Positions 18,477 to 31,222 of a stretch of 64,000 bases of DNA are shown here, piece after piece. The notes under the pieces are model-generated. The model made no database searches and was not told the DNA's origin. It saw nothing but the letters and a program-made list of their open reading frames with translations. The number at the start of each line of letters is the position of its first letter. Positions within the stretch are counted from its first letter, which is position 1. The stretch covers positions 5,550,501 through 5,614,500 of the forward strand of contig NC_069086.1 of NCBI RefSeq assembly GCF_947172395.1, given 5' to 3'. A program made the translations under genes and the position numbers. Origin of the DNA: Bicyclus anynana (lineage: Eukaryota; Arthropoda; Insecta; Lepidoptera; Nymphalidae).

Positions 18477-18643
18477 ATAGCTTGGCAACTTCGTTCGTAA
18501 CACGCCCGATGTTCCGCGAGGGTCCGGTGGTGCAGTGATGAATGAAAAACCCACGACTGATGCACGTCACTTCCCCGCACGCTTTCACACCCGCGCAGTC
18601 TTTCCCCCTGTCGCCCGCATATCATGGGAGTGTTATCAACGAA
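18477..18643. repeat. Unclassified dispersed repeat, copy 2 (MTMR9 3' UTR)
   Basis: Begins 14 bp after the MTMR9 stop codon and matches 14172-14341 with a few indels. It would form the start of the 3' UTR. Confidence 0.8.
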
Positions 18644-19007
18644 CTTGTCAGATTATAGAGTATAAACAAAACCACAAAACTGAATCCTCGTCTGTGTAAA
18701 TTATGCACTAAATACCAAAATATGTGTATGGTTATTTTATTGTAAGGTTTACAGGATACTAGTTAGGCAAACCACAAACCGAGTCCTCATCTGCGTAGTA
18801 TAAAGGCAGAATATGATGAGAGAGGAAACAAAGGTAAAAAGATTACAGGCTTATTACAGAGATGCTCCATTAGTGCGTTACGTTACGTTGCATCGCCGCG
18901 CCACTACGTCGTTTTCTATATATTTTAAATGACATGCCACATTAAACGGTTGCGTTATAGGCGACGTTTCAACGGACGTCGGCTGTTTTGTATTTTTTTT
19001 TTTTTTT
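18644..19007. other. MTMR9 3' UTR or downstream sequence
   Basis: No AATAAA is close to the stop; the polyadenylation site could not be placed. A direct partial repeat (AAACCACAAA, C/GAGTCCTC/ATCTG) occurs at about 18668 and 18769. Confidence 0.35.
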
Positions 19008-19650
19008 TTTTTCTCTTTATTTGGTCTACCAACAGACATACAAATAATACAATTATTAAACATAAATGCAAGGAGCAGAAAGATAAAATGCAAATCTATT
19101 TATAGGTAAACACCGCATGCAACTGTCTAAAACTAAAATTTAAAATTTATTTACAATATTAAATCATGACTGGTGCGGAAATACACAATTTACTAATTTA
19201 ATACAATTTAATTTCTATACCTAAAACAACTATACTAAACTATTAGGATACTTAATCTAAAATACAGAATGGTTAAAAAAACAATATATATATAAATTAT
19301 TTGAACTATACAACAGAAATCAGATTACTTATTACTTAATTCTAAATTTACCGATTTACGGAATTTGGCTAAAGAGCCAATATAAATATCAGTGACACTC
19401 AGCTGATTATATAATTTGCACAACCTTGGGATTGGTGAGTTAGCCCCAATAACTGTAGATCGATGTGTGCATTGTATGCATTGTTGAGACTGATTGGATG
19501 CATGTGATGTCCTCTTGCACTTTTATGTGTATTAGTGAATGCACTAAAGAGTATGTGAGAGTTGAGAGAGTGAGTGAATGAATCCGCATCATGCATGCAT
19601 GATGCAGATTCATTCACTCGATTATGTGGTATGTCTAAAGGCGTCAGGCG
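19008..19650 (-). mobile_element. LINE 3' end, reverse orientation
   Basis: A T-run (18993-19012, a poly(A) tail on the minus strand) is followed by CTTTATTTGGTCTACCAACA. The same start follows the T-rich end of 41909-42275. Shared downstream text is weak (GGTGAGT near 19434 and 42240). No coding frame. Confidence 0.55.
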
Positions 19651-19996
19651 CTTTGTCTATTTAGTATTTATCACATTGCTATGCAGCGAATGGAAGCCAA
19701 TGTCTTTTATTTGAAGACTATTTGCTTATAATAACATTTTTATAGTATGTTTAAAGACAACTTGTAAGAAAACTTACTACATTCTAACAAGTGTCAGATA
19801 GTATAACATCCGAACAGTCTAAGGCCAAACAATTATTAACCAATATTAATTATAGTTAATGATAGTTTGGCCAAGAAGTTTTTATGCAATCCACTAGCAA
19901 CTTATATTTTAGCATTCAAATTTATATATAAAACATTTTTCATCCAATAAACAGATGGGCGAAGGTCTTAATTTCTTACTTTTTGTCAAATGACAA

Positions 19997-20317
19997 CTCA
20001 GACTAATTACATAAGAACCTGCTGCGCTAGACGTTACTTTTCTGTCAAAGTAGAAGTTCTGTATGATCAATGATCTAATACGAATATACGAAGTGTCTAT
20101 AGAATCGAAGTTTCATAATCGAATTGTAATCGCTTCCTCGGTTAAAGAGCTCCGTAAAAATACCTTTGTGTAGTTGAATGATGTAAAAGACGTTCAACAA
20201 CTTCTAGTTTGGTATATGTACCTAATTGCTCGTTTTCCTTAAAAAATTATAGACAATTTTGTTCGTGAATCTGAGTGCGATACTTACCTTACCTATACCT
20301 TATGTAATGAGTCTGAG
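19997..20317. mobile_element. hAT-like MITE, copy 2
   Basis: Reverse-oriented relative of the copy at 11887-12195, sharing the GTTTTCCTTAAAA and TTTGTTCGTGAAT segments. Same CTCAGACTAATTACATAAG ends. Flanks AATGACAA and AATGATAA match 7 of 8. Confidence 0.8.
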
Positions 20318-20325
20318 AATGATAA

Positions 20326-23114
20326 AGACTATGTTTGTGAATAATATGACATAGTATGATTATATGTGTTTGATACAATTGGCAAAATTTAAAATATTAT
20401 TCAAGGGTATTAAATTATCTATTTCATTTCGAATTGTAAATTTTACTTTAATTGATTTTTTTTCTACTATGTGGAATAACATCATAAGGAGAAGATTCCC
20501 TTTTATTTTGAATATTTTTAATTAAGAACAAGTGTAGGTTTGTTAAAAATATTTATTTTAATTTTTTACAAAGTTTACTGTATAAAATTAAATCATGGTA
20601 CTAAATTTAATACAATATTATTTTTTTAAAAAGATTTAACTAAACTGCCATGTAATACAATTTATATTACATATAATTATATGTACAATGAAAAAAGTGT
20701 TGTTTCTTCTATCTTATGACTTATCTACACCATCAACTATGATAAGCTAATAAAAACTAAGAGACTATAGACTAGACTACAATGTCTGTCTATAACTCCT
20801 ATGTCTATATATATACGAATATGTCGTATGAACGATTGTGTGGACAGCTGAATACTGCTGACGATTGGGATCCAATCTGTGGTCGCTCTTCATGTCCGAC
20901 AGTGTAGAGGAGACATTATATTATAAACATTCGCAAATGTTAAATCTACCATTTCCTAGTTTTGTATAAACATATTTTATCTACACATACTATAATATTA
21001 TGAGAGTAAAAAATATTATTAGTATCTGTATATAAACGAACACAAAAAACCGTTATATTTTTTAATTTTTGTTTGTCTATGTTCACATTAATCTCTGAAT
21101 CTACGGAACGCATTTAGAATGGATGTAAAGGAGATGGCCCATTTCAGGTTCACTCTTGTACCCCGTATCATTAAAAGTTAAAAAATAAAGGGCATTTGTT
21201 AACATCTAAATAATTAAATAAATGTAACTAAATAAAAAGAAATAAATAAAATTAAAACCCAAATTTTTAAGTTATATCAAGATCGCGCACATAAGGCAAC
21301 TATAACATGACATTTGACAGCAAACGTCAAAACGACTATTGCGTTGAAAACGTCATTTCATTAGTCTGAAATTATTACCCATATTAGCGTTGTATTTCTT
21401 GGGATGGGAGAGAATGAATTTATTATTTTATTTCGGAAGAATTAAAGTAAATTCGTAGATTTGTATGATCGAAAATTGTTAAAAAAACATTTTCTATTAT
21501 TTACGCCAGGGTACAATGACTAATCCTGGGCTTCATACAATTTTGGACCATCTCCTTTTGCTAAATCTAGAGCTATTAAGTCGGATCTGTAAAAAATCAT
21601 CTAAAAAAACCAAATTCCACGAACTGATTGGCAAACTGATTAATACTAAGTATGAATGTTTATACATGACTAATATAATGATGGATAAATGAATGCACTT
21701 CAGCGCAATGTAAGAATGTGCCAGTTTCAAAACAATTTAGCTTATTATTATTACAGGCAACATTGAGGTCACGTATGATATTATAAGCTCTCTTTATTTG
21801 AACATAACATTTACTTATTTTACAAAAATTATACTTTTTTATATAACAATATATTATGTCATACTTTGGCTTTAAACCTACTAAATATATAATACTTATC
21901 GACTGTGTTAGTACTAAGTGCATTTATGTCGTATATCTTTTTTATAATCTTAGGCCTAAGGTACTTATGTGTATAACTATAGTTTTCACGGTAGCTTTGC
22001 CGCATGTTTAAGTTATGATGATAATAAATAAATAAATAAATAAAATAAAATAATGTCGAGAACTGCATTAGGAATCATACCCTAAGATGGCAATCCATCT
22101 ATCTGATATAAAAATGTACATTAAATGCAAATATAGATATAAGTTATTAGTCAAAAATTTTGTTTCACGTATTATTTTAATAAGATATTTTATTATAATA
22201 TTCTAATCATGATTTTTTACTCGTAATATACGTTAATTTTGGAATTTCATTTCAAAATTAAATGTTTTCTAATAATTATAGGACAAAATCGGTTCTAAAC
22301 TTTACGTGGTTTAAAAATGTAAATCGTATTCAATGCCTAAATACATTAATTTTATAAGTTCCTATATTTTAATTAGTAGTTGATACATTTGCATAAAGTT
22401 CACCAGTTTTTGTATATTTTGCATAGTGAATAGTTAAATATTATCATACAGTATGTACATTATAACGGAAAGACATTTTTGTGTAAAAATTTTGTTATAT
22501 TTATGTCAATTTAAGATGTATGAAAATATTTGTTGTCAATTAAATATTTCCACGTGAGTATTTGTTTTTTTTAGTTTAGATGACCTATTTATTGACGAGG
22601 CGAAAGCTGATCTATGACTCTGAATATTATATATTTTATGTAAGTTCAATTATTATTATTATAAATTAATTAATGTAAATTAAAAAAATAAATATATATT
22701 TATATATATTGACTGAAAACCTTCGCAGGCATAGAGTAATTAGATATGGAGATGCATCGCACCCACTTATTCTGCTACTAAACAGTCTACCGTTTCTTGC
22801 TTCCTATCCCCTCTCCTATAAGGAGTGATGTCTGGTCTTGCAATGGGTCGTTATATTATGCTGATAATGGTGATGCCTTACAGCAATACTGCCTTGGCGG
22901 CAGGTATGTTGTTCTACTTCTATACACAAATGAATTGATGATGAACTTGTACAGAGGTAGGTAGGTACATTTTATAACACATTTGCTCGTAAAGTATCGC
23001 TTATTTCACCAATTTCAATGTCGTAATGTATCTCATTACGCACATGTGTCGTAATGTAAAGTAAAATGCACACGTGCCGTTATGTAATATGTATTTAAAA
23101 ATATAAAACCTTTC
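20326..23114. other. AT-rich gene-free stretch
   Basis: Contains A/T runs and (AAAT)n at 22020-22050, and a decayed Helitron-like copy at about 20990-21180 (ATTAATCTCTGAATCTACGG). Nothing else supported. Confidence 0.4.
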
Positions 23115-23430
23115 TCATCCGTCAAAAAACAAACGGTACTTTTTTAAATCTTGGCAAAGAGTTTTTATGTCAGAAAAGTGCTGTCAACATTTTATGAATA
23201 AAATTAACTTTGTGAGATAAAATATAATAAAAAGCCATTTAATTCTTTAATTTTAATAATTATGACAATAAATGTCAACCATTATTTTACCTATCAGAAA
23301 CACATAAATATTAATTTGCTTTATTAATAATACTGGCTGTTTTTGATGGGCGCACTTCGTTATCTGTGCACAAATCAAAGTGTGTAAGGGAAACAGGCAA
23401 AGATGCAAATTCGCTTTCAGAAACATTCCT
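23115..23430 (+). repeat. Unclassified ~320-bp dispersed repeat, copy 1
   Basis: Shares AAATCTTGGCAAAGAGTTTT, AACTTTGTGAGATAAAATAT and GATGCAAATTCGCTTTC with the reverse-oriented copy at 44028-44370. Confidence 0.7.
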
Positions 23431-23444
23431 TATTCTATTCGACA

Positions 23445-23685
23445 GGTCACGTGATCAAATTATCGATCAGAGTTCCTAGTGGGGGATTCAATGTTTTCAT
23501 ACTGTGACAATCGCGTAATAATAGTGCCACTAGATGGCACTGTTTCAATTCATTGGAATTTCGGGTTTACATAACGCGACCGTTACAGTATGAAAACTGC
23601 CAGTAGGCATTCAGGTCATTCTCATATTTTTTTAGTTTTTGAAGCGTTAGCGTTTATAGAATCGACGAGCCACATTATTACTGTA
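23445..23685. mobile_element. Hairpin-MITE fragment carrying a nested MITE
   Basis: Outer parts (GTCACGTGATCAAATTATCG at 23448, GAAGCGTTAGCGTTTATAG near 23640) belong to the 34179-34377 family. The nested element at about 23475-23607 has inverted ends CCTAGTGG / CCTACTGG and GTTTTCATACTGT. Confidence 0.6.
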
Positions 23686-24286
23686 TTGTAGAAGGAGTTT
23701 TCGATTTTGTACAATTTGTATATATAGCTAGTGCTTTCCCTAGTAAACCTTATGCAAGCCAATGAATAACGTAATATGAGACAAAGACACGAGAGTATCA
23801 ATCTACCTCACAACCGTTACTTGCGTTACGATCAGTCGACTAACAGGGTGTGGATAATGTATTCTAATGATACGTACATTTTTATCTGTAACTTTTGCAC
23901 GCAAACCGGTCTAACAATGAAGATGAATGATACCGCAATGAATGGAAAAAGATACCTAATGGTTTTTTTTTAATTAGAAAACAATAGCTACAGACAATAA
24001 AACAATTGTGACAGTTATAGAAGCGTAAATGTTGCAATTATAATAAAATTACTTCATTTTATGTAGGCCAACCTGCATTAGAGCAGCGTGGTAAATATAA
24101 GCTCCAAGCATTGACTCATATAATAAAAGGACGCACAACCATGTAGAAAATTTCACTTAAAAACTGGCTAATTTTGCTTTGACAGATTTCGAATTATTGG
24201 TAAAGAAAATTATACCTAAAGGCCTCTAAATATAGTCCAAAATCGAAGCCATATAAGAGAGAGGGAAGAAGAAGTAGTTGGACGGA

Positions 24287-24372
24287 TTTACAAGAAAGAG
24301 TCCTGGGTTCGATCCGATTAAGGTTTTCTTAATTGGTCCAGGTATGGCTGGTGGGATACCACACTACCGGCG
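24287..24372 (+). mobile_element. SINE family B fragment
   Basis: B-box part TCCTGGGTTCGATCC and TTTTCTTAATTGGTCCAGG, ending in CACACTACCGGCG. Both ends lost. Confidence 0.7.
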
Positions 24373-24565
24373 TATCCTTTTGATGATATCATTCGAAAAA
24401 AAAAATTTTTTTCACCTCGAGTCGATAGCGTCTCGCAGTCGTCGTGTTAGTTTTTTTTTTAATATCACCTAAGTATTTAAAAACACTTGGGTTATTAAGA
24501 CAAATCTAACGATATCTTAATTGCGTTAAGCAGTTTGGAAGATATGAGGTACCTAATAAAGAATT

Positions 24566-25963
24566 TTTTTTTTTTTTTTTTTTTATGCAATATAGGCCAG
24601 CGCTTGACTACAATTAAGCCTGATGGTAAGCATTAATGCGGTCTAAGTTGGAGCGCGCTTACCTAGAAGATGCCTATTCACTCTAGCTTTGAAGGTGTCC
24701 AAATTGTATTTGTCAGGAAACACAAACGCCGGAAGGGCATTCCAAATTTTTGCTGTACGAATTAGAAATGTAGATGCAAATCTTTTCGTACGAGTTGCCT
24801 GGACATCCACAATATATGGATGCCACCGTTTGCGACATCTTGCTGTTCTGTGGTAGAAAGGGGAAGGAGGAACTAGATGGTGAAGTTCCTGAGCACACTC
24901 GCCAAAGTATATCCGGTAAAAAACCGACAGACAAGCTACATTGCGACGATGTTGCAAGGTCTGCAATTTCGCCTGTGTCAACGGTTCATTACCAATTATC
25001 CTTCTAGCGCGGCGATCTATCGAGTCTAATGCATCAAGCTGATATTTTGCAGAACCATCCCAAAGGTGACTGCAGTACTCCATACAAGTTCTGACTTGAG
25101 CTTGGTAGAGGGTGAGAAGTTGTTGGGGTGTGAAGTACCGCTTGACCTTATTCAGGATTCCCAGTTTTTTGGCTGCAATTTCAGCTTTTGATTCGATGCA
25201 TTTCCCGAAATTGAGGTTGGATGAGATGGTAATACCCAGGAGCTCAATTTGATCGCTAATTGGAACAGATATACTCTGGAAAGTGGGAGCCAGGGTGAAA
25301 GGGCTCCTTTTCGCAGTAAATAGACATGCCTGAGTCTTGGTAGCGTTGAACTTAACCAAATTGGCATCACCCCAATCTGACACCATCTTCAGGTTCTTGT
25401 TCACGCGGTCGACCAAGGCCTCTCTGAGCTCAAGAATCTCAGCACCGCTGGCTCTAGGGCTAGATGTGTAACTCTCCGACACAGTGCTGTCATCTGCATA
25501 CCCAAAGATACCGGGATTGAGCAGATCGTTGATATGCAGCAGAAAAAGAGTAGCGGAAAGAACAGATCCCTGAGGTACACCGGCATTGATATCCAATAAG
25601 TCAGAAGAGCAGCCATCAACGACTACTCGAAATGACCGTTCCCTCAGGAAATCAGATATCCAGCAGCAGAGATCAGCGGGTATTCCGTACGCAGGGAGCT
25701 TACTGAGAAGACTGACGTGCCAGACCCGGTCAAAAGCTTTTGAGATGTCAAGGGATACGGCAAGTGCTTCCCCATGTTTCTCAATGGCTTCGCTCCAAGT
25801 ATGTGTAGCATACACCAGAAGGTCACCAGTAGACCGGTTCGTACGGAAGCCATACTGCCGATCAGACAAGAGGTCGTTTTCCTCTAGGTATGCAAGGAGC
25901 TTGCCATTAATAACCCGTTCCATAGCCTTGCAGAGCATGGACGTGATGGCTATTGGTCTATAA
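24566..25963 (-). mobile_element. Non-LTR retrotransposon (Jockey/CR1 superfamily), 5' truncated
   Basis: Minus-strand frame open from 25963 to the stop near 24643 (431 codons from the first internal ATG at 25938). Reverse-transcriptase motifs are intact: FRTNRSTGDL (31-40), LDISKAFDRVW (63-73, Asp64), GVPQGSVLS (120-128) and FGYADD (145-150, two catalytic Asp). The C-terminal part with RTCMEYCSHLW and KIWNALP is typical of this group. A T-run at 24566-24585 is the poly(A) tail. The N-terminus, endonuclease and ORF1 are missing, so it cannot move by itself. Confidence 0.93.
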
Positions 25964-26026
25964 TATTACATACATACAAGATACGCGCGAAAAACATAAC
26001 CCTTCTTGCATTGTAATGATGAAATA

Positions 26027-26280
26027 CTAGCGGACGCCCGCAACTTCGTCCACGTGGAATTCAGTTTTTTACAAATCCCACGGGAAAACGAAAAAAGTAG
26101 CCTATGTGTTAATCCAAAGTAAAATCTATTTCCATTCCAAATTTCAGCCAAATCGCTTCAGTAGCTGCAGCGTAAAAAAGGAACAAACATACTCTCACAC
26201 TTGTGTAAGTATGTTTGTTCCTTACACACTTTCACCCTTACACACTTACACACAAACTTTCGCCTCTATAATATTAGTGT
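26027..26280 (-). mobile_element. Helitron-like element, subfamily with GGACGCCCGCAACTTCG
   Basis: CTAG at 26027 and AATATTAGTG near 26280 are the two ends on the minus strand. It contains a 16-bp inverted duplication at 26178-26223. It begins about 60 bp from the truncated LINE. Confidence 0.75.
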
Positions 26281-26722
26281 GATGTGATTGATTCCAACAA
26301 AATTATAAATCAAAGTAGGTACCTACAAGATAGGAAAGGCTGGCGCGGATAAATATACTATTCCAGTAATGATGCGGTTGCGGTAATTACGGTCGTTCAC
26401 CCCGTCGTGTTTGATGCTGCACGGTATTCTATAACTCGAGCTCACTCACAGCTCACAAGTCGGCTCTCTTCCCACAACTACAATGAAACATGAAAATACA
26501 CTTATGATTTATTTTTACCGGTAGATATTGCTTTGAAACCTACGCAATTGGACTCTTTGATGCGTTTTTGGAATTTTTTCAAGGTTATGACCTACCATAA
26601 TCTTAAAAAATTAATTAATTGTAACATATTGAAACATTCACTAAGTATTAACAATTTTAATAACTTTTTAAACAGGTACCTACACTTGCTTAAAAAAATT
26701 GTTTATAATTAGTGAATGTTTC
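26281..26722. other. Gene-free AT-rich stretch
   Basis: No repeat or gene recognised; a GC-richer segment at 26340-26470 is unexplained. Confidence 0.35.
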
Positions 26723-26880
26723 AAGACACATGATAGCCCAGTGGATAAGACCTCTGCTTTCGAAGGGTGTGGGTTCGAATCCGGTCCGCGCATGCACCTC
26801 TAACTTTTCAGTTGTGTGTATATTATGAAATTAAATATCACGTGTGTGTCTCAAACTGTGAAGGAAAAACATCGTCTACT
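26723..26880 (+). mobile_element. SINE family A, 3' truncated
   Basis: Good head (TGATAGCCCAGTGGATAAG, GGTTCGAATCCGGTCC), lost after AAGGAAAAACATCG. Confidence 0.85.
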
Positions 26881-28001
26881 CAATAGTCTATAATATTCCT
26901 GATCAGTCTAAATCTGTATTTCGAATAGCTCATGAATATTATTCACAATAATAGAATAATTTAACTATTTTTTTATACTGATATTCCAACGGTTACGGTT
27001 CCACGAGGTATACAGCGGGTCACAGCTAGTATATAAATATTAAGTCACGCATAGCTATAATATAGAACGTAGTGATTATATACTCTTTGCGCATAGCTTT
27101 ATTACATGCCTATAGATAGGCCGTGCCGTGATATCCACAACAAGAATGCCTATGCGGTAATTAGCGAACGGAAAAACAATGTATCCATGACTAAATTAAA
27201 TAACACGCAACTAAGTATTACGTTCACACAGTCACATTAATAATGGATGAAGTAGGTGCGTAAAAATCGTGGGCGATTATTAAAATGGTACGCACTGGTC
27301 GCGGTAAATGCTCTTCCATTGACTAGTGACGGTTCACACAGGAAAAGAAGTAAACGTTGAGGCAATTTCGACAAATGGGGTCAAGATTGGGTAGATTTAA
27401 GTCACGTAACCTTTTTTTTTCGTGTTTCTAACAGCAAACCCTTTCATTTGATATCCATCATGGCGGTGGATTTCTAACAGCCAGTCCGCCATCTTGGCAA
27501 AGCCGCCATATTGGATTTGAAATGACGTTTCTTAGGTAGTCTCATGTATTGTCATCAGAACTCAGAGCGTGTGCAACATTTCATCCTAATCGAAGACCAG
27601 GAAGTGGGTCAAATTAAGATTCCAAGATTTTCTTACGTACATAGTTACAAGTTAAGCTAATATAAGCGTTTTATACAGAAAGACGTTATGTACTCTACCC
27701 CCCTCCCCAATTTGTACCTTCAAATTCGTCTAACGGCTTAGGATAAAATATAGCCGATGCCACTCACTAATAATGTAGCATTCCTTTGGTGAGAGAATTT
27801 TTAGTAAAGATTTAGTGGTTTAGGCGTAAAAACGTAACAATCAAACTCACAATCGCCCCTATTTTACGCTTGGAAAAAATAGCCTACCTTCGGCAATCAG
27901 ATATGAACACGGAAAAGTACAAAGCCTCAAGGTACGACAGTAACGGTTTCTATTACAAATCCATGTTTGGAAAAACACGTGTTACAAATAAGGTGGAATA
28001 A
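26881..28001. other. Gene-free stretch with decayed repeats
   Basis: 27410-27660 (ATCCATCATGGCGGTGG, GACCAGGAAGTGGGTC) looks like an old dispersed element. 27710-27860 is a reversed Helitron-like fragment (GATAAAATATAGCCGATG). No gene seen. Confidence 0.35.
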
Positions 28002-28212
28002 GTTCACGTTTACACTGTTGTAGAGGTCAAAGATCGCGCACAGGCCGCAGAGTCAAACAGCCTACGGGTCGCTATCCGGCCAAGGTGCACCCCAGACTTA
28101 CGTTTTGCTAGACAACGCTTGGGTCAAATGTATGAAATCAAATCATGGACCTGGAACCTACCAGGATGCTTTAACGCGGGTCCCCGGGTTTAGCAAATGT
28201 TAAATTATTATT

Positions 28213-28494
28213 AGCATTGATAAGTGGATATGACCTCTGCCTCCGATTCCGGAGAGCATAGATTCGAATCCGGGCATGCACCTCCAACTTTTCAGTTATA
28301 TGCATTTTTAGAAACGTTCAAGGAAAAACATCGTGAGGAAACCTGCATAACTGAGAATTTTCTAATTCTCTACGTTTGAAGTCTGCCAATCCGCATTGGG
28401 TCAGCGTGGTGGACTATTGGCCTAATCCCTCTCATTCGACGGAGACTCGTGCGCAGCAGTGAGCCGAATATGGCTTGATAATGATGATGATGAA
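28213..28494 (+). mobile_element. SINE family A
   Basis: Decayed head (GATAAGTGGATATGACC, GATTCGAATCC), good body and a GATAATGATGATGATG tail. Confidence 0.85.
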
Positions 28495-28827
28495 ATAATT
28501 AAATGTGCTGATGTGATCATTAGACCTGATCCGACTCGCTACCGGGCTTAGCATCCTACACGAGGCACAGGAGTGTACAAACGACGAACTTGAGCTAAAA
28601 CTCAACCCCAGTACCTCCTGATTCGAAGCCACATAGGCTAACCACAGAAGCTTCGAGGCAATAACGCTACACAGACTATAATAATTGTCATCCTCATACC
28701 AGTACAATAGAATATAAAGTCTTCACCGATGATTACTTTACAGTTTACACATTGAAGAGATACCAACTGAGAATTAATAATACGTTTTTTTTACTTTTTT
28801 TAAAAAGTAAAAAACGTATTATTAATT

Positions 28828-30237
28828 TGGCGATTTTGCGAATAATTTGCGAAATAATTTTCTTTTCCATTATTTATAATTATCTTTGTTAAACTCAATT
28901 CAATTCAATCAAGAACTGAAAATAGGACAATTTTTTAGCCACGCTTGTATGGACGGCCGCGGAATCTAGCCAAATATAAGTCCTTGGTCCACAGTGATCA
29001 ACAATCTTACCTTCTATGTAAATGACCGTTAGGTAGTTTAGTTATTTGTTACCTGATCACTGGAAAGGTTGGAAATAAAGCAGTTACGTTTGTTGATACC
29101 TACGAGTACCTACTTGTGTTAAAGTTCTCTCTTTCTAAAATTCAAAATAAGTACCTACTAAGTAATGTAACTCGTGACTTTCTAATAATATTCCTGTAGG
29201 GGTCAGACCTTCGTCATCTAAAAGCTGAAACTTTGTCAGCCCATTCTTCTGATTAGACCAGTTCCGACTAGAGCTAATATTAGGTATATAAATTAATTTG
29301 TATTCTTAAATTGACCCAAGTCGAGAATTAAACCCGTACTACTTAGATTCGATTCTCACTACTGATTATGTTATTGTATATGTTAAAAGGTCAATAATGA
29401 CCGTCTTTTGAGATGGCGATATCGAACTGCATCTGTATTCTATAAATCGGACGCTATTCGATAATATGACCATATAAACTCACATTTTATAACTCTCTTG
29501 TCTTGTTCCCGTTACTGTAAATACAGGTATAAGATATAACCCTTGATACTCGCTAATAATGTAGCTCTCCATTGGTGAAAGATTTTTAAAAATTTAGTTT
29601 TAGTTTAGTTAACAAACTAATTTTGACATTTATAACGTAAGTGAGGAAGTATTAAAGTATGGATATTTTGTAGCATATTATCTTCTATTGAAAACCATTA
29701 AATAACAAACGATTACAAAACATCTGCTGAAGAAATTACTCTTTCTTATATTACTTATTAGAATTGGATATGTTGTTTGGTAAAACTTTCAAAAAAAAAA
29801 ACTATTGTTTATTCTCACAGTTAAGCAGTACAACCCTATTCTTCCTGTATCTGGCCATAGATAACAGTAGGTAAGTATAGAGTATTCTATATAAAACTAG
29901 GTAATGATTTTATTGTTCTTCACTTCGCATTACGAAATAACCGACCGGCAAATACCACGGCATTTCGGATAACAATACAAACAACTGGTAATTACCTTTA
30001 TACAAATGAGGCTCCAACTATTTTGTTTAACAGACTGTAAAAGCCTTTGTGATGGCTTTTGCAGAGATTCACTGTTATATTTGAGGAAGTTTGTAACGCA
30101 TCTGTGGAACTTATCAGGTAGGTTAGGTACCTATAGCCTATTCTATAAATACATTTTTATAACTCGATAGTCTGAATTCTGGATTCGTTTCTATCTCTCA
30201 ATGATGATCTTTTTTAATCATATCTACCTTTATTATA
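28828..30237. other. Gene-free AT-rich stretch
   Basis: 29521-29640 is a reversed Helitron-like remnant. Otherwise nothing recognised. Confidence 0.35.
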
Positions 30238-30430
30238 CTAGCGGACGCCCGCGAATTAATCCGCGAAACCATGGATTTTTCCGGAAAGTAGCCTATGTGT
30301 TAATCCAGAGTAAGATCTATTTCCATTTAAAATTTCAGCCTAATCGGATCAGTAACAAAAAGGCGTTAAAGAGTAACAAACATCCAAACAAACATCCATA
30401 CAAACTTTCGCGTTTATAATATTAGTATTA
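30238..30430 (-). mobile_element. Helitron-like element (GGACGCCCGCGAATTAATCC subfamily)
   Basis: CTAG start, GTAGCCTATGTGTTAATCCA body and TTATAATATTAGTATTA end, read on the minus strand. Closely related to 26027-26280 and 42905-43089. Confidence 0.8.
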
Positions 30431-31089
30431 AGTAGGATAACCTTCACTTGAGCTGCAATGCAACTCGTTCATAATTTACTATTTTTCTTTAATTATTTAT
30501 ATAATTGTTTACTTTTGTTTTTAGGTCTATCGTGTTGTTTAGGTTGATCCGCTCCGCTGTGATCGTCAGAACAACTTTTGGAGTTTACCGCGACTGGTGG
30601 TAAATTATTTATGAATAGCAATTTACATAATTACTTATTATATAAGCATTAAGGTTACAGAATGACCTTTGATTTTTCTCACACGCTTATTACCATGGCG
30701 CCTAAAAAGCCGGTTTGCTCTGGCCTATTGAACCAGTGCCTCTGTAGTGACACTCGATACATTCATAACTTTAAAAGATTCACCAACTGAATAAAGACAT
30801 TAAATGCCATACATAGAAATAACATATGGCAATGAAGGTTTTAACCAAAAAAGCAGATATTCGATAAATATTAATTTAGCTGACTGTATTTAATTGTATA
30901 TGCGGCCAAACAGCATTGCTGTGTTCCAGCTGTGCGCGGTGCAATTACAGGTAGGTACTTGACGCTCAACACATACTTTGAGACAGATTTACAAAGTTTT
31001 TACAAATTGCACAGAGTCTTTGCACTTTGTAGCAATTTTCCTTGTATGTACCTTTTTAGTTTATACTTACACTTAGATGCACTTACTTT
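30431..31089. other. Gene-free stretch
   Basis: No recognised repeat or gene. Confidence 0.3.
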
Positions 31090-31222
31090 AAGGTGGGTTG
31101 ACTGATGACTTCAAACTAATCCCAGGCATTCGCTGGATGCAGGCGGCTCAAGATTTTCATGTTTGGAAGTCCCTACAAAAGGCCTTTGTCCTGCAGTGGA
31201 CATCTATCGGCTGATAAGGTGG
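31090..31222 (+). mobile_element. RTE-like LINE 3' end
   Basis: CATTCGCTGGATGCAGGCGG to CATCTATCGGCTGATAAGG, the same terminal text as 15394-15560. Confidence 0.75.

Noticed and set aside
18993..19012. T-run as a transcription terminator
   Set aside because: It is the complement of a LINE poly(A) tail and is followed by the family's 3' end.
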